A DNA stretch of 64,000 bases from Trichoplax adhaerens (lineage: Eukaryota > Placozoa > Uniplacotomia > Trichoplacea > Trichoplacidae), in assembly GCF_000150275.1 (NCBI RefSeq), contig NW_002060955.1, positions 474,886 to 538,885 of the forward strand, written 5' to 3'. Positions 11,930 to 24,468 of the stretch are shown here, one piece after another (position 1 is the first letter of the stretch; each line of letters begins with the position of its first letter). The translations under genes were made by a program, and so were the position numbers. A model generated the notes under the pieces. The model searched no databases. It saw nothing but the letters and a program-made list of their open reading frames with translations, and was not told where the DNA came from.

Positions 11930-14141
11930 TGATGAATATCAGTCATAAGCTGAAAGTACTATAGCAATCGCTCATAAAATAGATGTCATCACGACTTCAT
12001 AGGATGGGCAGTGAGTGACATTATTTTTGCAAATGATTGCTTGTATGCTTGATAGTTAGTGTATGATGTTGAACACAACGCTCATATACATTATCAATAT
12101 CAGTCTGCCGCCGCAATATACATTCTACTTTCCCGTAATTTAATAAATCTGAGTAATCACTAAATGGACTATAGAAATTGCTGGCAAAAATGATGACGTG
12201 CCAAGATAGCAATGACCACCTGTTCAGCTATAGATAGTAGCCTTCAAGAAATAAAGTAGTTATTAGTACTTAGCAATAGAACTCCAGGGTAGTTATCATA
12301 CAAGCAAACTAAAGTTATCCTTTTTTTACCTCCTTGGTACTGTAACACTAATTTGTTGATAAAGTTTATCGACGCTAGGCCATCGCTGCACTATACTCGT
12401 ACATACATTCTACTTTCTTGCGATCTGATCAATCTGAGTGATCACTGAATATACTATAAAAATTGCTGGCAAAAATGATGTCTAGATCACTTATACAGCT
12501 CCAGATAGTATCCTCCAAGAATTGAAGTACTTTCGCTCGTAGTAAGCAATAGAAGTCCTGTATAATCATCATAGAGGTAAAGCAACATTATCCTTTTTCG
12601 CCTCCCTAAGTAGTCATAGGGTTGAGACAGCAAACTAGCGTAATACTTGTAGGACTGTACCACTAGTTTGCTTACATACGGTAGTTTATCAACGTTAGCC
12701 CATCGCTGCACTGAACGAGTATATTCTACTTTGCCGTGATCTGATAAATCTGAGCGATTACTGAATTTACTATAAAAATCGCTGGCAAAAACGATGTCGC
12801 GATCACATACTTAGCTCTAGATAGTACCCTCCAATAAATGAAGTACTTTTACTGTAATAAGCAATAGAACTCCAGTATAGCCATCATAGAGGCAAACCAA
12901 GATTATCTTTTTCGCCTTCTGAAGTAGTCATTGGATTAAGACAGCAAACTATCGTAATGTCTGTACTACTAATTTGTTTATATACGGTTGTTTATCAATG
13001 TTAGCCCATTGCTACAGTACTGTATATATTTTACTTTCCTGTCATTTGATGAATTTGAACGATTACTGTATTTACTCTAAAAATCACGAGTAAAAACGAT
13101 GTCGTGATCACCAATTCAACTCTTAATAGTATCTTCCAAGAAATGAAATACTTTTACTAGTTAGTACTAAGCAATAGAGCTCTTGGATAGTTATCATCGA
13201 GACAAACCAAAGCTATCCTCTTTAACAGCTTAGGTAGTTATTAGATAGATGTAATAAACGAATGTTATGCTTGTAGTACTGTTACCACTAATTTGCTAAT
13301 ACTAAACTATAGAGTGAGGCAAATTAAAGTTATCCTTTTTTTTATCTGCTTAGGTAGTCATTGGATTGATGCAGAAAGCTAGTGTTATGTTTGTCGTACT
13401 ATACCATTAGTTTGTTTATACTAAACCATGGACTATGAGTTTCCTATGATCTGATGAATCTGAGCAAATAGTGAATGGACGATAGAAATCGCTCGCCAAA
13501 AAATGGCGTGATGACCTATTTAACACTAGATAGTACTCTGCAAGAAAATTGAAATACTTTTACTAGTACTAAGCAACAGAACTTCAGGGTAGTCGTCATA
13601 GAGGTAAACCAAAGTTATCCTTTTCTACCTGTTTAGGTAGTCATTAGATTGATTCAGTAAACTAGTGTTATACTTGTAGCACTGTACCACTATGCTATAA
13701 CTAATAAACCATGGACTACTAAGTTTCCTGTGATCTGATCAATCTAAGCGATCACTAAATGGACGATAGGAATCGATGGTAAAAACAATATCGCGGAGAA
13801 CTATTCAGCTCCAGATAGTACCCTCCAAGAAATAAAGTACTTTTACTAGTACTACCCAGTAGAACTCTAGTGCAATCATCATAGTGGTAAACCAGCATGA
13901 TGTTTTTTACCTCCTTAAGTAGCTATTAAATTGAGACAGCAAACTAGCGCTATTTATAGTACTATACCACTAGTTTGTTTCGATGGCTTATCCATGCCAG
14001 TATTATACATACTGCTTTCTTGTAATCTGATGAATCTGCGCGATCACTAAATGGACTATAAAAATTGCTCACATAAATGATGTCGTAATTACCTCTTCAA
14101 CCCTAAATACTACGTTGCAAAAAAAGAAGTAATTATAGTGG

Positions 14142-14691
14142 TGTAATGTAACTTAGTATTGTGATTGTAGACTGTTAGCCATGTGTAGTATAATGTACGG
14201 TAGATATTTATCCTAAGAGATATTTGGTAGCTGTAACTATAGACTGTAGTGGTAGAGACTCTATGCTAGAGTACAGATGACTATAAACAGTAAGCTGTTG
14301 AGTTACTAATATGGCTATAGGTAAAAATAGAACTGTAAATCATATATTAGGATATGGTTAATTCATCGTACTTTGGCTGGTGTGAATAATGTCTACGTAA
14401 GTACTGTAGTCGTATCCATATTGGATTAATGATGGTCCGCAGTAGAATAGTGTTACTAAGAATAATTTAACTATGTGTAAAATAAGGTAAAAGGTTGCCA
14501 TGCGGATTGTAGCTGCGAATGCTACGGAAAGTATAAAAGCATGCAACTTTAGATTATTCTGTTAGTTCGTTCTAGAAGTTTTTAGAAGTAGTATTCGGCT
14601 AGAGTAGAGCTATGTAGTTAATCTTTGTATAAGATTCAATAAAGCCCTTATTTTTCTAAAATTTGGAATTTCGTGATTGGTATATATCACA
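14142..14691 (+). mobile_element. Solo LTR, 550 bp, with 5-bp target duplication AGTGG
   Basis: The element starts TGTAATGTAAC and ends TATATATCACA (TG...CA). It is flanked by AGTGG at 14137-14141 and 14692-14696 and interrupts a satellite unit whose uninterrupted form is present nearby. Inside are a TATA-like GTATAAAAG near 14530 and AATAAA near 14637, in the order expected for an LTR promoter and poly(A) region. No internal retrotransposon genes remain. A diverged relative lies at 43.0-44.0 kb. Confidence 0.75.
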
Positions 14692-14727
14692 AGTGGTAAT
14701 AATCAATAAAACTCCAGTGTAGCCATC

Positions 14728-15218
14728 TGTTACGATGCGTAAGCTCGTCCTAATTATCGAGTAATATTAAATATTGCTTGTATGGATTGACGTTTTATTA
14801 ATTGTCATTTCTTCATATAATCTGTTTAATCTTTGATTAATATGATAATGCACTGTTAGTGCTGTTGACAATTGATTTAATTAATTGATTATATGATTAA
14901 TGACGAGACTATGAAAGGCTGGTGCCTGAAGATCCTTTTTAGTTAGTTAGTCGGTTAGATAGTCAACTAGTTTATCAATTGATATTTAATTCTAAAGACT
15001 ATAATCTTGGGTGCCAAGATTCCTTCAGTAATAAATGATAGTAAATCTCTGACTATCTCGTCTACACTGTCTGTGACGCTAAAATTATACTATAGTATTC
15101 GGTCGTTGGAACTGAATTATTTGGTGATATAGCTAATTTCGCCTCTTTAAGTCAGTAAGTGGCGTTCTCCGCAAGGATTGGCGTGTGTAGACTACTTTGT
15201 CACTAGTGGTGTGTGACA
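14728..15218 (+). mobile_element. Solo LTR A (491 bp), internally deleted relative of LTR B
   Basis: It starts TGTTACGATGCGTAAGC and ends GGTGTGTGACA, nearly identical to the element at 15414-16087 apart from ~183 bp missing in the middle. Its left flank is the same satellite site (ending CCATC), but no matching duplication follows the right end. Recombination between neighbouring units has therefore probably altered the right side. Confidence 0.7.
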
Positions 15219-15413
15219 ATACTACGTTGCAAAAAATGAAGCAATTGTAGTAGTAATGATCAATAAAGCTCCAGTGTAGCCATCTTAGCGGCAAGCTAAA
15301 GTTATCCTTTTTACCTTAGGTAGTTCTTGGATTTTGTTTAACCCTAAATACTACGTTGCAAAAAATGAAGTAATTGTAGTGGTAATAATCAATATAACTC
15401 CAGTGTAGCCATC

Positions 15414-16087
15414 TGTTACGATGCGTAAGCTCGTCCTAATTATTAAGTAATATTAAATATTGTTTGTGCGGATTGACGTTTTATTAATTATCATTTCTTC
15501 ATATAATCTGTTTAATCTTTGATTAATATAATAATGCACTATTAGTGTTGTTGACAATTGATTTCATTAATTAATTATATGATTAATGTATTAAATTGTC
15601 ATCTTGTGTTTACTAGTTAAGCTCTTTATTAATTTATTAATTTATTATCAGTTCTTGACAATAGAGGTTGTTAATTAATTATCTTATATGAAGTTTTTAA
15701 TGACAATATTCTAATAATTCCTGTTACTTTAAAATGATAGTTTTAATTTACGTGTACCAGGAGTTTCTGACGAGACTATGAAAAGCTAGTGCCTGAAGAT
15801 CCCTTTTTAGTTAGTTAGTCGGTTAGATAGTCAACTAGTTTATCAATTGCTATTGAATTGTAAAGACTATAATCTTGGGTGCCAAGATTTCTTCAGTAAT
15901 AAATAGTAGTAAATCTCTGACTACCTCGTCTACACTATCAGTGACGCTATAATTATACTATAATATTGGGTCGTTGGAACTGAATTATTGGGTGATATAG
16001 CTAATTTCGCCTCTTTAAGTCAGTAAGTGGCGTTCTTCCGCAAGGATTGGCGTGTGTAGACTACTTTGTCACTAGTGTTGTGTGACA
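15414..16087 (+). mobile_element. Solo LTR B (674 bp) with 5-bp target duplication CCATC
   Basis: It starts TGTTACG, ends TGTGACA, and is flanked by CCATC at 15409-15413 and 16088-16092. An uninterrupted site reading GTAGCCATCTTAGCGGC is present near 15277 in the neighbouring satellite unit, so the insertion point is exact. The ends fit Ty3/gypsy-type LTRs; no coding region is left. A truncated relative lies at 41.5 kb. Confidence 0.8.
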
Positions 16088-16146
16088 CCATCTTAGCGGC
16101 AAGCTAAAGTTATCCTTTTTACCTCCTTAGGTAGTTCTTGGATTTT

Positions 16147-16265
16147 GTGTCCCGTTAGTGATTTGCTCAATTTTAATGACTCAGATTTTGAGTTAGACGA
16201 TTGCGAAGTTAAGGGTTGTAAATCCCAAGCACTACATGACACATTACTGTAACTTATGATCGCTT
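16147..16265. repeat. Dispersed ~115 bp repeat, copy 1
   Basis: The block from GTGTCCCGTTAGTGATTTGC through ATTTTGAGTTAG to CCCAAGCACTACATGACAC is clearly related to 31190-31310. It sits immediately beyond the satellite. No coding potential. Confidence 0.55.
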
Positions 16266-17389
16266 CGGGAGGTGGGCGTGGCTGAATCACGTTTGTCAAG
16301 AAACTAATTTGAGGTTGTTATTCCTCTTCAAATTGGCCTCAACACTAGAGCTGCTGCCATTTCCATCAGATTTTCTCCAGTTATCCTTGTTGAGAAAGCA
16401 AGCTTCCTTCTATTCTATTCCGTTGAGCTGTCAGCTATCATATAAATTTACACACTCCTATGCAGATACAGACTGTGTATTCTTTCTGAAGATTAAGGGT
16501 GCGTCATAATTGCAGGAAATTACAAGAGATAAATTGAGGCATACGAGTCTCTATTTCGGCTAGTGTAGAGCAAAATCATCTAAAATGGCTACATTATACA
16601 TAAGCGACAAAGACTGGTTTGCTAGCTAGAGTAAAGTGAAATAAGTAAATCGTGTAAACTTACCGAGCAACTACTAGAACTAATTTGCCAAGTAGAAACA
16701 CTAAATCGATTTTATGACATAGGAAGCACAACAGGCGAGAATATTAAAAAAAATCGAATTAAGCTAGTCTAAATTAAGAGTTGTTTACTGCAATATTAGG
16801 ATATTTTTACGAGACGGCCAAACTAGGATTAAAATAGAATTCAACACAGTAAATAGTTGAATAGACATCATACATAGATGGAATTATGTTATAGCGTAGT
16901 AGAAATGAACTTTTATCAAAAATAAACTACATGGTGCTATATGCTGCAATACACACTACATATTCCATGTTCTTCCTATCAACTTCGACACGTTTTCTTC
17001 AGTTATGATACTGCATATCAAAATTTGATTAAATACGATATATAGCCGATATGATCGTTAAAACTGATATTCTATCGAAAAGCCTACGCTTAATGTCTAG
17101 TTCTTATGAAAGCAATCAAGGTCTAGCAGGATCATCAATCTACTGCAATATATTATCATCAGCTCCTTGCAGTGAAAAATTTTTGAGTCACATTTTCCTA
17201 GTTCATCGTCAATGGTTGTTTTTACTTTTTGTTGTTACTTTGCAATCCAGCGTACATAACTTTGACAAGACGGATTATTTATTGCACAATATAACGCTAT
17301 ACTTAATTACCTGTACTCTTTAGCGGAATATGAAAATTTTCATGTTTCGAGTAGAAAAAATACAGATCCATCGCGTAAGCAATAACGCC
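16266..17389. other. Duplicated non-coding flank of copy 2, with an extra ~450 bp
   Basis: It matches 3.54-4.07 kb upstream of copy 1 in two blocks (16.27-16.49 kb and about 16.95-17.34 kb). Between them lie about 450 bp absent from copy 1, where copy 1 instead has the 37-bp foldback. Open frames in this stretch are not conserved in the paralogous flank. Confidence 0.55.
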
Positions 17390-17960
17390 CAACCAGAACG
17401 GTGTACCGTTTTATTAGCGCACTGTAGAATTGGCAGTGATCATCTAACTAGCTGATAAGTAAAATGATGCCATTGCACATGTTTAGTATGGGCCATTTTA
17501 AGTATTCACAGTAAACAGTAGCTGTGATAAGCACTCGAATTTGATCATCTAGTAAACCGTTAGATAAATGAAATCATGCCATTTTAGATGTATTATTCTC
17601 GCAAAATACGGTAAACATTGCATATATTATTTTAAATATTCAATCGGAATGTAGTGAATGGATTTTATAGTCCTCATACCAGCCACCATCTATAATTACC
17701 CTATTAAGTATAACAAGCTAACCCTACGTCAAAGTAAAAGCTTGCTTTAAATTACAGTAGAACTTTTAACACACATTACTAACGAACTGATATCATAACA
17801 CGATGATAACCAATCGATATCAGTCGTCTAACTGAAGTAGATAATATCGATTTAGGTGGATAAGATGAGTCATTTTAGATGGTTAATCGATAGTGGTGAT
17901 AAGCAATCGGCATCGATCGCTAACCATCGTGCTGATCGGGTAATAGCTTGTAGTACGTGT
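17390..17960. repeat. ~105 bp tandem repeat upstream of epoxide hydrolase copy 2
   Basis: Same family as 4080-4930, with blocks such as GTGATCATCTAACTAGCTGA, AAATGAAATCATGCCATTTTA and GTGATAAGCA. About four eroded units are recognisable, fewer than in front of copy 1. Confidence 0.7.
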
Positions 17961-18237
17961 AATTATGCTGATAAAATAGCGTACTGGGGCAAATAAAAAG
18001 GAGTGTTATTACTGGATAGATGCTAGAACCATCTGATTTCCTTATTATTTCTAATTTTATGGATAATTGTAAAGATTCTATGATAGCAATGCTGTCATAT
18101 TATAGATTAAGTAATTCTTATTTAAAATTGACCATTAAGAATTCATTTATCTCTGTTTCCTTATTACTATACAACTATAATCTTCATGAGAGTCTTTTGC
18201 TTTATCTTATAGATCTCAAATTTGAAGTTACATCATC

Positions 18238-21200
18238 ATGAGTGGGTAAGCCATGCTATTATTTGCAATACTGTGTAATATTTTGTTTTGGATAATCTAT
18301 TGTAATAATCAAGATGTATATGGATATCCTGTAAATTAATGTTTTACCTCATTCTACAGGAAATATAAAGTGGTTATGTTCGATTTCTATGGAGTTTTGT
18401 ACTCGTCATTTTCGCTCACGATGAGTAAGGTGGAGTTAGATCATGGTCTTCCAAAGTAAGTCAATTACATAATGCTTACGGTCTTCATATGAATTAGCAA
18501 TATTCGAAATAAAAACAGAGGCATCACCATAGTAAAATAATGAATTCATTAATGTCTTTACTTTAACGGTTACTCTTGTCATTGGATAATAAATAGTAGA
18601 ATGGTTAACTCTTTGTTATGTTTCACATCATTAATAAATGTTATTTCAATCCAACTGAAAAGAGTTATTAATGCCTCTTGAAAAAAGAAATGATATCCTA
18701 ACTTACAAATTGTATTCTCCATAGTGATTCAATTCTACCACCTCACAAACTCGACATAATAAACTGAAGTAGAAAAAGAATAATTTATCCATTCTCCAAT
18801 TTATTTATAGCATATTTAATTATTCATGATTACAATAAAATCTACACTACTACGGACTTTCTGACACGTTGGCATTCCTAATTTGTTACCTTATATCGTA
18901 TAGGTTTCCTTACTTTGTATTGCTATATCCGTAATACTTGATTCATTCGTCTGTATTAAAACTTAACTATGATTATAGAACATAAATGATCAGAACATAC
19001 TTATAGCTCTTTCTACATTAAACTTGCTAAAATAAAATAAATCCTGCTTTTGCATACGATATCTACAGGAAAATGTAATTGTCATTCAAGAATTGACTTT
19101 AAATTGACTCGATTTTACTAATAATACCTTCTACCTTCATTAATTTTATACACCTACTAGGAATTTTATTCTCGGATTATTCATGCGTGATAGCCCTGAA
19201 AAGCCGTCATCTAGATTAGTCAACGGTCAAATTACTTTTACTGAAGTATGCTTATTTAAACTAGCATATTCCAAATTGAGAATGTATAGCCATGTAATCT
19301 TATGGCAACCTATATCTGATTGAAGTAAATCTAGTGCTTTTGAAGCCTTGTTTGAATTAAATGAAAATTTGATGTTAGATTAATCATTAATTATTACCTT
19401 GTATACTATAGTTCCTTCCCTTATTTGAGAAACAACTTACTGAAGCATCCATCGCTCAAGGTGTCCAACTTCCAGAAAGTTTTCATATTAATGACTTTTT
19501 TGCCGATTGCATTGGTTACTTGAGGCCAAATCAACTTGTATTAGACTCAATCTCTAATTTACAAGAAGCTGGTAAGTCTAATTACAAAGGAAAAATTTCG
19601 AAAATGATCTTTCATAATTATACATAAGGAAGCTACTTCTAATATTAAATCATACGGCATAATATTATCGATTTTCGTGAGGAGCAGGCATATCAAATAC
19701 TAGTTCGTAAAACTATTCTTTTATTCTCTGATCTCCAGGCTATAAAGTATGCTTTCTAGGCAATATTGGTTTGATCGACGGACCAACTGGAAATAAATTT
19801 ACTCGTATGAAAATGTATTTGCGCTTTACATGTGATTACTATTTCGAGAGTTGTCAAGTTGGTATGTCAAGACCTGATCCTAAGTTCTATCAACATGCGC
19901 TTAAGGAGATAAATGTTGAAGCAGACGAGGCAATTTTATATTAATATTACATGACATTTTTTCCATTTTTTAATATCAATTGAACATTACATGCTAGTAT
20001 AGTATCATAATAGCATGTAAATTTTACTGCAAGACATAAAAATGTAAATCATAACTATTATTTGTTTGCTTATTGATAACCACCAGTATTTTCTTCTTAT
20101 AAATATAATATGACATTCAGGTAATTTCAGTTGAATCGATGGAACCATATTGCAAACTTGCAACTAGCCTTGGTATCACAGAAATTGTAGCTGTAGACCA
20201 ACCTACAGTCTTGAAAAAATTGAGCGAGTTAACTGGTATTAACGTGAGTATATTAAAGATACGATAACCTCTGAAAGTACAAATTACTCTCTAAGTAATA
20301 TACCTTTGTTGACTGAATGCCATTTAGTTTAGCAAGTTATCCAGGCCGGTTGCCTGCAACCCAGACAGTGTAACGCACTGTTATTTCACTACAACTGTAA
20401 GTGATATAATAAAATGCTGTAGAATGAAAGATAATTAAGATATCGTTACCTTGATCTAATTCAAAAATTTTTCAAATAATTATCATATGTAATTTTTCTA
20501 AAAGATAATAACTTTAGATAGAAATAAAGTAACTTTCCTTAAAAATGATCTATTAAGCGTTCAACAATCACTTTAGTTCTTTAACTAAATACTACGGAAA
20601 GTTAAATTATTAATTCTTTTCTGTATTTAATTATGAAGACTGGCGTTAAGATTCATTTTGTTGAGAAAGGCAATGGCCCTGCGATTATTTTATGCCATGG
20701 CTTTCCAGAATCTTGGTATTCATGGAGATATCAGGTATGCATCACTAACGAGCAAATACCTGGTATTAAGTAGTATTTTACCGAAAATTGGATAGTTACT
20801 AATGGTTTTGAAAGCTAAATCTGCATTCTCAATACTTATATACCTTTCCATATTTATCATTAAATAATAGATTCCATTTCTTGCAAGGCTTGGATACCGC
20901 GTTATTGCCTTAGATCAACGCGGGTATGGAGAATCTGATCAGCCGCCAAGTGAGGAGAATACCATCTAGTTTGTTATTATTGTCATTTTAGTAATGCTAC
21001 AATTACTGGCGCTTCTATATCACAAAAAATTCTATTTTCTATTAACAGATGTTGAAGATTATACTATGAGAATTATTAACCAGGTAAGACCGCTAGCGCT
21101 TTGATCGCGGCCTTGCAATATATTAAGTTCATACGGGTACATACTCATTCTACATATCTAATCTTTTGCTAAATCGGTGATATATGTATAAAACAGTACC

Positions 21201-24200
21201 TGTAGTGCCTCTATCTACCGTATCAATGAATCATATAATTGATGACTACAGTTAATAGCACAATTAACTACTACCAATATTCTCTTATAGGATGTTATCG
21301 ATTTAATGGATACCTTGGTAAGTTATGATTAAAGATAAATATGCACGACTAGCTTACACTGGCTTCTATGTTCTCAACGCTAAAATGTCGCCATGATTCT
21401 TTTAGAATATTCCACAAGCTGTCCTCATTGGCCATGATTGGGGTAGTTTTGTGGTATGGGATACAGCACTGCATTTTCCTGATCGTATCAAGTAAGCTGG
21501 ACAACATCGGAAATAGGAAGAGTTGTAATTTATGAATTAGCGCAGCAACTTCAGTTGCGTTATTTTTTGGTATAGTTACGGCTAAGTGATTTACGAAAAC
21601 CTTACTAACGCTATTACGCATAAAATTTATATTCTTTTTCCCGTTTTAGAGCTGTTGCAAGCTTGAACGTTGGATACTTCCCACCTCATCCACAGTATAA
21701 TTTTATACAATTACTGCAACCAGATCCAAAACAATATGACTACTTCCTATATTTACAAGATGAGGTATACAATGATAACATAATTAATATTGTACCGCAT
21801 TAAGTAATATTCTTGTTTCAAATAGGGTCCATAGACAGAAATTAAGAGATTGTTTCCATTAGCACTCTATACTATTTTATTTTGTAGTGCGTTCATTGAA
21901 TATGTTATCTGACATTTCTCTTGCTTTACATTGTGTTATTCCCATAACTTTTGCAAATTAGGGAGTTGCTGAAACGGAAATGGAAAAGGATGTTGATCGT
22001 ACACTTCGCTATTTGTACTCAGATACAACACCAAAGGTATACCTCCTATCATCATAAGCTCTATTTATATATAGTATTATATTATGTTCATTATCTATAC
22101 AAATGGTGCTCACTAAGATAGCATCATACTGATACATTTAATAAAATGCTATTTAATCGTATACAAAATGATAGAATACAACAGGTATCAAATTGGAGAC
22201 TTCTAATGTCAGGAAAAGAGGTACCGAAAGTATATGTTATAGTTGATAATCTTGTGGACGTTAATACTATTTACTTTGCCGTGAGAATTGAAGGATAAGC
22301 AATACAATTGTTATTAGTAAATTATAACAATTTTGCTCTTATGATCAATAAAATTATTATCAATAGAGATATAGATAGATCATCACGTACAATGTACCAA
22401 CATATTACTATAAATATCGTAAATAAACGTTAATATTGTATATTTTGCTATGAGAACTTTATGATAAACCTTGCCATCGTTACTTCGTTAGTAATAAATT
22501 ATAACAGTTTAACGTTATAATCCAAAATAGAATTAATAAAGATACTGCAAAATCTCAACATTTAATATTTTAAATGATCGTTTTCATCATTTATTCAATT
22601 TAGGTTACATTATTTAGATGCAAAAGATCACCTTTGTTTAGCTAATCTTACTTTTTTTATTAATAGGTGGATTACTGGCTGGCTTACCGGAGAAATTGCC
22701 CAAGTGTCCTTTCATGAGTGATAAAGAATTTAATTACTATGTGGGGAAATTCAAAAAGCATGGTTTCCAGTAAATAAATAATACTGAAATTATAGCAAAG
22801 AGCTGCAGCTTTTTCGCTATTCTAGCATAATCATAAACGGTGTGATTTAATTGATCATTTCTGTCTTTAGTTACCCGCTAAATTGGTATCGGAATGAACC
22901 AAGAAATTGGAAGTGTTTACGCAGTCTCGAGCGATATATGGTAATATTATATTTTCTCTTTTTACTACTAATAGCGTCTATGCTAATGAAACCATTCAGC
23001 CTATTTTACTATAACATGATTTATAGATTCAGTTTATATCATTATAATATGGAGTACGTTATTATGCCGATTTTCATAGCGTACATTTATCGTCTTAATC
23101 AATTTACGTAGGACTAATACAGATGCCCATGATATTCTAACTGTTGTAGTGATTCCATAAACTGAAGTTTTATAACATATAGGAAATCATTCTTTGAATA
23201 TTTTAACAGATTTACCATTTGAATATCGACTTTTCATCGCTATCGACATCTTGTTAGGGATTTAAAGAATATGCTTTGTTTAATTAACCTATCCCAGACG
23301 ATATACATAAATTTCATAATTATAACAGTAGTAAGCACTCATTTGAAGCGCCTCAAATGGAGTCAAAGATAATTCTATTAGTGAAATATGGTATAATTTA
23401 GAGTCTATTTTATTTTAAACCGTAGCGATACAATAGTTTATTACTGTTTGTCACAATTTCACTTGTGCGACAAGGCAACGTACAGTAAAAGTCTATAAGG
23501 AGCTACTGACTTAAACGCCCTTTTACTTAACGTTAAACACTCGCAGCAAAATACTATAAAGATAAAACTTTTATTAGCAAAGGTACATCTACAAGTTTTT
23601 ACCACGCCACTTCACTCAAATATTTCCGTTTATATAGGAACCGTCTAATTCGTAAACAACAATAGTATTATTATTATTATACCTTACTAGGAGAAATATC
23701 TCGAACTGAGATGTTCCTTACATAGCTTTTCTATCTGTAAATATTTTGAATGTCTTATTCATGCTTAATCTTAATCTAAGTACGTAGGTTGTCTAATCCA
23801 ACTATCATTAACTAAAACTTGAATCATCTTACTGCTATCTATCACACAATAACAATCAATATCAAATACGCAATGAACTATCACAAACAATATCCACGTT
23901 AAGGCATTACTTATCTTACCTAGCACTACAAATATAGATATTCTCCATACTAGCTACTGCTGTACTTATTAAACTATCCTAATGACAAGGCAACACCGTA
24001 ACACTGTTAAATAGCTTATCAAAACTTTGCGGTAAAGTAAAGTAAGAACATTTTTCTCGCTTTATTTAGCACATCATGACTTTTTTTTTGACCGTAAGAG
24101 GTTTTAATATTTTATACCGATAGGTATAACTAACTCTGCATTTGAAATTTTCTGAATATCTTTAGATTTATCAACCTTCATTGATGATTACTGCCGAGTA

Positions 24201-24468
24201 CGATCCTATTTTGCTACCAGAGTTGACCAAAGGGATGGAGCAATATGTACCAAATTTAACACGTGCCAATCTACTGTGTGGCCACTGGACGCAGTCAGAA
24301 TGGTATAATACATTATTCAATTTTATTAAGATATGCAATACTGTTGCTTATATCTTCTTGTAATTGCATTATTTAGTAATTATGCAACGTTCTTTCAATC
24401 GATACTATAGCCCTGCTGAGTTAAATCGTATCCTTTCTAAATGGTTGCCAAAAGTATCAGCTAATTAA
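18238..24468 (+). CDS. EPHX2: Bifunctional epoxide hydrolase 2-like protein, copy 2 (19 exons, 544 aa)
   Basis: Exons: 18238-18245, 18360-18455, 19161-19245, 19412-19571, 19739-19929, 20121-20243, 20328-20396, 20639-20734, 20871-20949, 21049-21083, 21291-21317, 21406-21491, 21650-21764, 21962-22036, 22199-22220, 22667-22769, 22871-22940, 24166-24302, 24411-24468. Every exon has the same length and phase as in copy 1 and the product is again 544 residues. The hydrolase half keeps HGFP (264), Asp334 (GHDWG), Tyr383, Tyr463, Asp493 and His520, so epoxide hydrolysis is expected. The HAD half shows the same loss of phosphatase residues (FDFYG; Arg161; Glu185-Ser186). Intron 5 starts with GC (GAG|GCAATT) where copy 1 has GT. 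Intron 17 is enlarged by a solo LTR. Sequence around HGFPESWYSWRYQ is closer to the family consensus than in copy 1 ([13 protein letters not shown]). It follows copy 1 head-to-tail at about 13.0 kb. Confidence 0.92.
23449..24003 (-). mobile_element. Solo LTR (555 bp) in intron 17 of copy 2, target duplication CTGTT
   Basis: On the + strand it starts TGTCACAATTTC and ends CACCGTAACA, flanked by CTGTT at 23444-23448 and 24004-24008. Read on the - strand it starts TGTTACGGTG and ends TTGTGACA, like the other LTRs here. It then has a TATATAAA near 23635 and AATAAA near 23583 in the correct order. The matching intron of copy 1 has the empty site near 10355. The insertion therefore came after the duplication. 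Confidence 0.85.

Larger units (their letters stand above)
11930..16146. repeat. ~280-300 bp satellite array, interrupted by solo LTRs
   Basis: About ten diverged units carry the same ordered blocks: GATCTGATGAATCTGAG, then TAGAAATCGCTGGCAAAAA, then a block like TAGTACCCTCCAAGAAATGA, then CAATAGAACTCCAGTGTAG, then CATAGAGGCAAACC, then TTATCCTTTTT and GGTAGTCATTGGATTGA. Unit starts fall near 11.93, 12.13, 12.42, 12.73, 13.04, 13.45, 13.73 and 14.02 kb; later units are split by LTR insertions. Two units carry CCATGGACTA, related to the foldback arm. Open frames here are not conserved between units. Confidence 0.8.

Noticed and set aside
21349-21621. 90-codon - strand frame
   Set aside because: It overlaps exon 12 of copy 2 on the opposite strand and is a shadow.
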